From Papiliotrema nemorosa (lineage: Eukaryota > Basidiomycota > Tremellomycetes > Tremellales > Rhynchogastremaceae): 64,000 bases of DNA. The notes beneath the pieces are model-generated. The model did no database searches. It saw nothing but the letters and a program-made list of their open reading frames with translations, and was not told the origin of the DNA. The translations under genes were made by a program, and so were the position numbers. Shown in pieces: positions 59,564-64,000 of the stretch (position 1 is its first letter; every line of letters starts with the position of its first letter). The stretch is taken from positions 117,048-181,047 of the forward strand of contig JASKOT010000035.1 of NCBI GenBank assembly GCA_032158125.1. Reading direction: 5' to 3'.

Positions 59564-61528
59564 ATGCTACCCCTATCCAACCCCTTGACGTCCCCCGAGA
59601 AATCCCGCAAGAGTCGGCCACTAGCTCCAGTGCTCGACCTCATCAATCCCTCTCGAACCAGCAAACCACCCCACATCCGCACCCCTTCAACCTCTCGTTC
59701 TCCTTCAAATACCCCGGCGTCATCTCTCGCCTGCATGTCGGCTCTGCCTCGAAACGCTGGTCTGCCTCGGGGTCTGACGAGACTTCTCGTCATCGTCTTG
59801 ACAGTGGGCTCCATCGTGGGTCTGGTGCACATATCACGCGGCGGGGTCGAGGAAGGACTATGGGACGCATCCTCCTATGCCGACCGAAGAGGGTCTTCGC
59901 CGCATACTAAGGGAGGTATAGGAGCAGTGAAGAAGAGGATAGAAAGGTTACGCTTGACCAACCCAAACGCAGAGGAGCCCGCGGTACCACCTGTAGATTC
60001 CGGCATCACTCGACGGCCCAATCTCTCTCGACAGAACTTTACTCTCCCTCGCCCGATACATACAGGTGTATCGAGAAAGGCAGTCATCGGCTCACCGGAC
60101 AAGTACACCACGGCACCGTTACCCACCATTGAAGAAGCCTGGGCTTGGCTGCATCCAAGATTACGGGAAATCAAGAGAAAGGTACCGAGTATACCGAGGG
60201 AGCACCAACTGTGGAACCCGTTGTTCAGTCCGGCTCTGACAGAGGAGATGAAGTTGAGGTATACCCATTTGAGGATGGATTGGGATGAAGACAAAGAGGA
60301 CTGGGTGCCGGCCACCAAGAGGTACTACTTTGTGACTCTATGCCGACAAGTAGCTGGTAAGTGAGACTTTTCAGATATGCATGACTGACAAATAGGTATG
60401 CTTGCCGACTGGTTTGCCGCTTGGACGGTCTTGGCCGACTATCTAGGGCCAGAGAGTATATACTTTTCTTTGCACGAGGGAGACTCTGCCGATGGGACGT
60501 GAGTCGCACCATTTTCACTGCGTCCACTCGGCTGACGAGCAGCGGGGAGATTATCAGTGGTGTCCTGCGCGACTATCTCCTTTTCCTCGGTGTTCCGCCC
60601 GAAAACATATACATCAGGACTTTTCTTCCCAAAGTCGACTGGGAGGCGGCGCACCGGATTGAGCTTCTCGCAGATATGCGAAACCAAGCCATGAAGCCAT
60701 TCTACGATTCCGCTCCCGAGGGGTTGTCACCAGACGGTCACCCTTGGTCGGCGGTCATCTGGTACAATGATGTCTACCTCTCCGGAACACACTTTTTGGA
60801 GTTGCTCCACCAGCATTTCATGCAGGATGCAGATATGAGTTGCGGATGGGACCATGCTGGGCGATGGTTCTACGACGGTTGGGTCGGACGGGACATGTCG
60901 GGTGATCTATACACCCCGTTCCCAGTCAAGGAAGAAGACAAGGATCTGCCTCAAAAGGTGAGTAGGGATGCAGTTAGGCTATCATTGACTCACGATCAGC
61001 TCTTCATCAACCACTGGCCGACAAAGGCACGATTCGACAGGCTCTTGCCGTTCCAAGTCTTTGCTGGCTGGAACGGAGTCACAGTCATCAACCCCACTCC
61101 CTTCCTCCCCCCTTACAACGTTCGATTCCGGCGAGGTGCCAAGGCTCCACCGACGGGAGATCTGACAGCGGCCGACATGGAATGTCAGGCATCCGAATCA
61201 TCCTTTATATCTTGGGATTTCTGGAAATACGGATTTGGCAGGATACAGACTGTGCCCGGAATCCATGCTTGCTATGGAAAAGAGGATGCTCAGATGAGAG
61301 GCTGGGTGGAATTCCCCAACCCAGACGAGGAAGAGGGATATTCCGAGATGATTGCCTGGCAAGATCAGTGAGTCGAACATTTTATGGAGAACATCCGCTC
61401 ATGTTTCCAGACCTCCAGCTAGGATCAGGTGTCACGATTGGCCAGACAAGCCAGGTAAGGGATACTGGGCATGGGACACTGTCCGATGGGTACCGCCTCC
61501 CGAGTTTGTCAAGGTCACTGCGGATTAG
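59564..61528 (+). CDS. GT69 mannosyltransferase (cryptococcal CMT1/CAP59 type)
   Basis: It starts MLPLSNPLTSPEKSRKSRPL. A cytosolic N-terminus of about 75 residues precedes one membrane anchor (GLTRLLVIVLTVGSIVGLVH), so it is type II. The catalytic part reads YYFVTLCRQVAGMLADWFAA, ESIYFSLHEGDSADGTGEI and LGVPPENIYIRTFLPKVDW. RIELLADMRNQAMKP and WSAVIWYNDVYLSGTHFLEL hold the conserved YxND sequence (the acidic pair that binds metal-nucleotide). ADMSCGWDHAGRWFYDGWVG follows. The C-terminal DPTPFLPPYNVRFR-like block is INPTPFLPPYNVRFRRG. This is the GT69/CAP59 mannosyltransferase group, used for alpha-1,3-mannan of capsule and surface glycans in Tremellales. A capsule role here is inferred. The gene has five exons. 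Confidence 0.9.
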
Positions 61529-61679
61529 CATCGTCGACTCGTAGATCACACGACCTCGCACATGCTCATGCACATGATATTTAGTCTTGCCGAACAGGTT
61601 GACATGATCGCTTGGAAAGGCCATTCATTGGGGACACAGCTCCTCACATATCAGTACATACTCCTCGTCAGACAAGCTC

Positions 61680-63871
61680 TCATCGCCTTGACACAACTGT
61701 TCCGCTGACGACGCCGCTGACAGCGATTACAGCGAGCACCAGGAGCAGATTTCTCCATTTCTTCCACTTGAGCTTTCTCTCCTCATCCTCGACCGACTTT
61801 GGTCGACCAGGCATTGGAGTGGCCAGCATCAATCTCAAAAGTGTCTTGCTCAGATTGGTCAACGGCGGGTATCGTAGTGACATTAGAGGCTCGAATAGGA
61901 GCGGGATCGATAGTGTCGCTGTATGGCTTAGCCGGTGTGAATACTGAACGGTACTTACATTTGTAGTGCGAGAAAGTCTTGAAGCCATCTTCGCCGTGGT
62001 ATTGGCCCCCTTGATCATCAGCGAGTCATTTCTTAGAAAAGCTGTGTACCTACAACCACTACCACCCACCCCACCAAAGGGTAAAGAACGCGCTGAGAGT
62101 GTGAGCGAAAGCCCGTCAATACAAGGCACTACTCACCAAATGTCGCGAAAGCGAAATCGTTCCATGTGATTGAACCGCTAGTCGTCTCTTTGACCACTCT
62201 GTCGAATACCGATCTCTTCTTAGAACAGACGTAGATCGATAGAGGGTGCGGACGAGCATTGACATATTCTATCGCCTTGTCCAGGCTCTTGGATGTAAGA
62301 AGACGTCTTAGCGGCAGACGTACCGAGACAGGAATGATCGGCAGAACCGGACCAAATATCTCTTCCTCTACCAACCCGCCACTCTCACCCGCACCATCCA
62401 CGTTGAGTTTGACCAGACTGAAGCCCATTCGCCTGGTCTGGGGATCCGTCTCTCCTCTATACACCACTTGACCCTTTTCATCTGCGTGATTTAGGAAACG
62501 AATCTGTCGTTCGTACTCTCTGGTTGATCTGAGGTGGGAGGTCATGGGCGAGTGCAGGATCGAGTCGGGGTGGGGAGAAGGTGGGAAGAAGGTGTCCAGG
62601 CTGGATATTAGCCCGGGATCTTCGGGGACCCTCTCTCTTACGTCTTTGTACATTCCGAGATGAACGCATCGACCACGTCTTGGGCGCAAAGGATGTAGTC
62701 TGGCGTGACTGACCTATCAATTGCCAGACGCAAGTGACCACTTGGGTTTCACTCACCACACATCTGCCCTATCGTCATTTGCTTGATGGTGAACATTCTT
62801 CTGGCAGTCTTCTTCAAATCTGCGCACGAAGAGACAAAGACTGGACTTTTGCCTCCGAGCTGAATAGGCGTCAGCTTTCGCAGACGGACATTGCGCACCT
62901 CGAGAGTAGTTGGAGTGAGAGTCTCGGCTGCTGCTTTGGCGACAATCTTTCCAACTCGGTCAGAGCCAGTGTACATCACTTGGTCGTCAGCTCCATTAAC
63001 ACGGATGATTGTGCGGAAGTACCGTGACCCCACTGTTTTCTCAAGAGGTGAGTGGATTGCTCAGGACCTCCGAGGACGACAGTGTACGCTTCGGGATCGA
63101 GGTAGAGTGGGATCAATCGAGCCATCAAGGCTGATGAAGCCGGTGATAGCTCGGATGGCTTGTGGTCAGCCATTACAGAGATAATGGCGGAAACATCATA
63201 CCTTGATAACGGCTGGACATCCTGCTGCGATGGCACCGACAAGAGGGTTCAATGTGAGTTGCCAAGGGTAGTTCTAGCAGTCAACGGGGTAAAGCTCAGC
63301 TTCCTACCCAAGCGGATATAATCTGATCATGAGCGTCGATTCAACTCGGCGCAGATACCTTAACATACCAAGGAAACGCCTCGAGGCTGTTTATGGATTC
63401 TCGGACCTGTCATCAGACCTCCATCTCCCGGCGGCTGGATGGCATTGACCAACTCATAAACTTGAAAGAAAGCATCGAGTCCATGTACCTCGTTTCATCC
63501 TTGGCCCATGTGGGTAATCTCCTGACCGCCAGGTCAATCTCGTTCAACACGGGATACAACTGCCGTTAGTCGCTCACTGTGCCAGGTTGGTAGACCTCAC
63601 ATCACTAATGTCGACGACAAAGTCTCCACCGCCCAGATCACTTTTCACAGCATCGTGAATGGCGGCTCGATTGTCTTGAATGAGGTATGCCAGTTGTTTG
63701 AGGTTGTAGATTCTGTACCCGAGCGAATAGGTCGCCCGAGACGCAAAGCGTTCCTGCAGCGTGACGTATGCCTGTACGGGTCAACGCATGAGCAGCAGTC
63801 GACGAGCATTTGAGCTAGATGCCTACCTTGTCAATGTCATCCAAGGGTGTGTCGATGTGTTGCGAAGTCAT
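61680..63871 (-). CDS. HFD1: Class-3 (fatty) aldehyde dehydrogenase, membrane-anchored
   Basis: It starts MTSQHIDTPLDDIDK; the second exon begins AYVTLQERFASRATYSLGYR and carries on YNLKQLAYLIQDNRAAIHDA. Then come the N-term ALDH fold, GSDRVGKIVAKAAAETLTP (NAD binding), the split E-LGGKSPVFV (general base) and GQMC (nucleophile Cys region), VEEEIFGPVLPI, NARPHPLSIYVCSKK, GSITWNDFAFATFGE and the C-terminal GGVGGSG and QYHGEDGFKTFSHYKC, a fit to the ALDH3 end. It finishes with a hydrophobic anchor (NLLLVLAVIAVSGVVSGTVV). The group oxidises fatty aldehydes from sphingolipid breakdown on ER, peroxisome or mitochondrial surfaces. Yeast Hfd1 also serves ubiquinone synthesis. At least nine exons. 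Confidence 0.88.
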
Positions 63872-64000
63872 CCTGGATGAGTGTTTGACACCAACGAGGT
63901 GAATGTCGAACAACCACTATTTCTCAACCCTTCCGGCTGTTCGGGTACCCGGTCTTTGCAGCACAGCTTGTCCTCACCTCGCGGGGCGGGGGGCGGGGCC

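Noticed and set aside
63940..64000. GC-rich end (CGGGGCGGGGGGCGGGG).
   Set aside because: Considered as a telomere or repeat edge, but it is not a telomere repeat (TTAGGG-like) and is too short to classify.

Overview
This window is nuclear DNA of a basidiomycete fungus, most likely a tremellomycete (Cryptococcus/Kwoniella/Tremella-like). The support is dense short introns (about 40-70 nt, GTRNGT donors, CTRAY-type branch followed closely by AG), a GT69 glycosyltransferase of the cryptococcal CAP59/CMT1 type, and protein sequences such as DMC1/LIM15, FOL1 and ACO2 that read as basidiomycete versions. No bacterial operon, rRNA, CRISPR array, phage or complete transposon was seen. About 25 spliced protein genes and one intron-containing tRNA fill the window. 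Exon limits are inferred by eye from GT/AG sites, frame continuity and family conservation, so outer limits are firmer than individual splice sites.

Layout. 1-6.5 kb: edge of an L-asparaginase gene (-), a SUZ-domain protein (-) divergent from the rRNA-processing factor UTP23 (+), a gene-poor stretch with an initiator-type tRNA-Met, then an RMD1/DUF155 membrane protein (+). 6.7-14.7 kb: ACO2-type mitochondrial aconitase (-) divergent from the meiotic recombinase DMC1 (+), then an amino-acid permease (+). 15-24.6 kb: the eIF2-alpha kinase GCN2 (-), a HAD phosphatase (+) and a multi-pass LCCL-domain protein (-). 25-34 kb: proteasome subunit RPN2 (-), divergent OLE1 desaturase (+) and a DUF4211 nuclear-type protein (+).

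34.4-45.6 kb: four minus-strand genes: UNC93-like transporter, membrane-anchored alpha/beta hydrolase, GT61 glycosyltransferase and a large P/Q-rich RGG-box protein. 45.9-53.6 kb: trifunctional folate enzyme FOL1 (+), an unassigned gene (-), NADH-cytochrome b5 reductase CBR1 (-) and a Cys-rich single-pass surface protein (+). 53.6-63.9 kb: MCM4 (-), aspartate aminotransferase (-), GT69 mannosyltransferase (+) and a class-3 aldehyde dehydrogenase (-).

The genes are mostly housekeeping and do not form a biosynthetic cluster. Links exist between some: OLE1, CBR1 and the fatty-aldehyde dehydrogenase belong to lipid metabolism; ACO2 and GCN2 to amino-acid metabolism and its control; UTP23, GCN2 and the initiator tRNA to translation; MCM4 and DMC1 to DNA replication and meiosis; GT61 and GT69 to glycan synthesis. 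I found no clear novel system. The items most worth a second look are the DUF4211 protein with a SUMO-interaction-like motif next to a ubiquitin-tail-like LRLRGG, the P/Q-rich RGG protein, the unassigned 48.4-49.5 kb gene, and the intron-bearing initiator tRNA.
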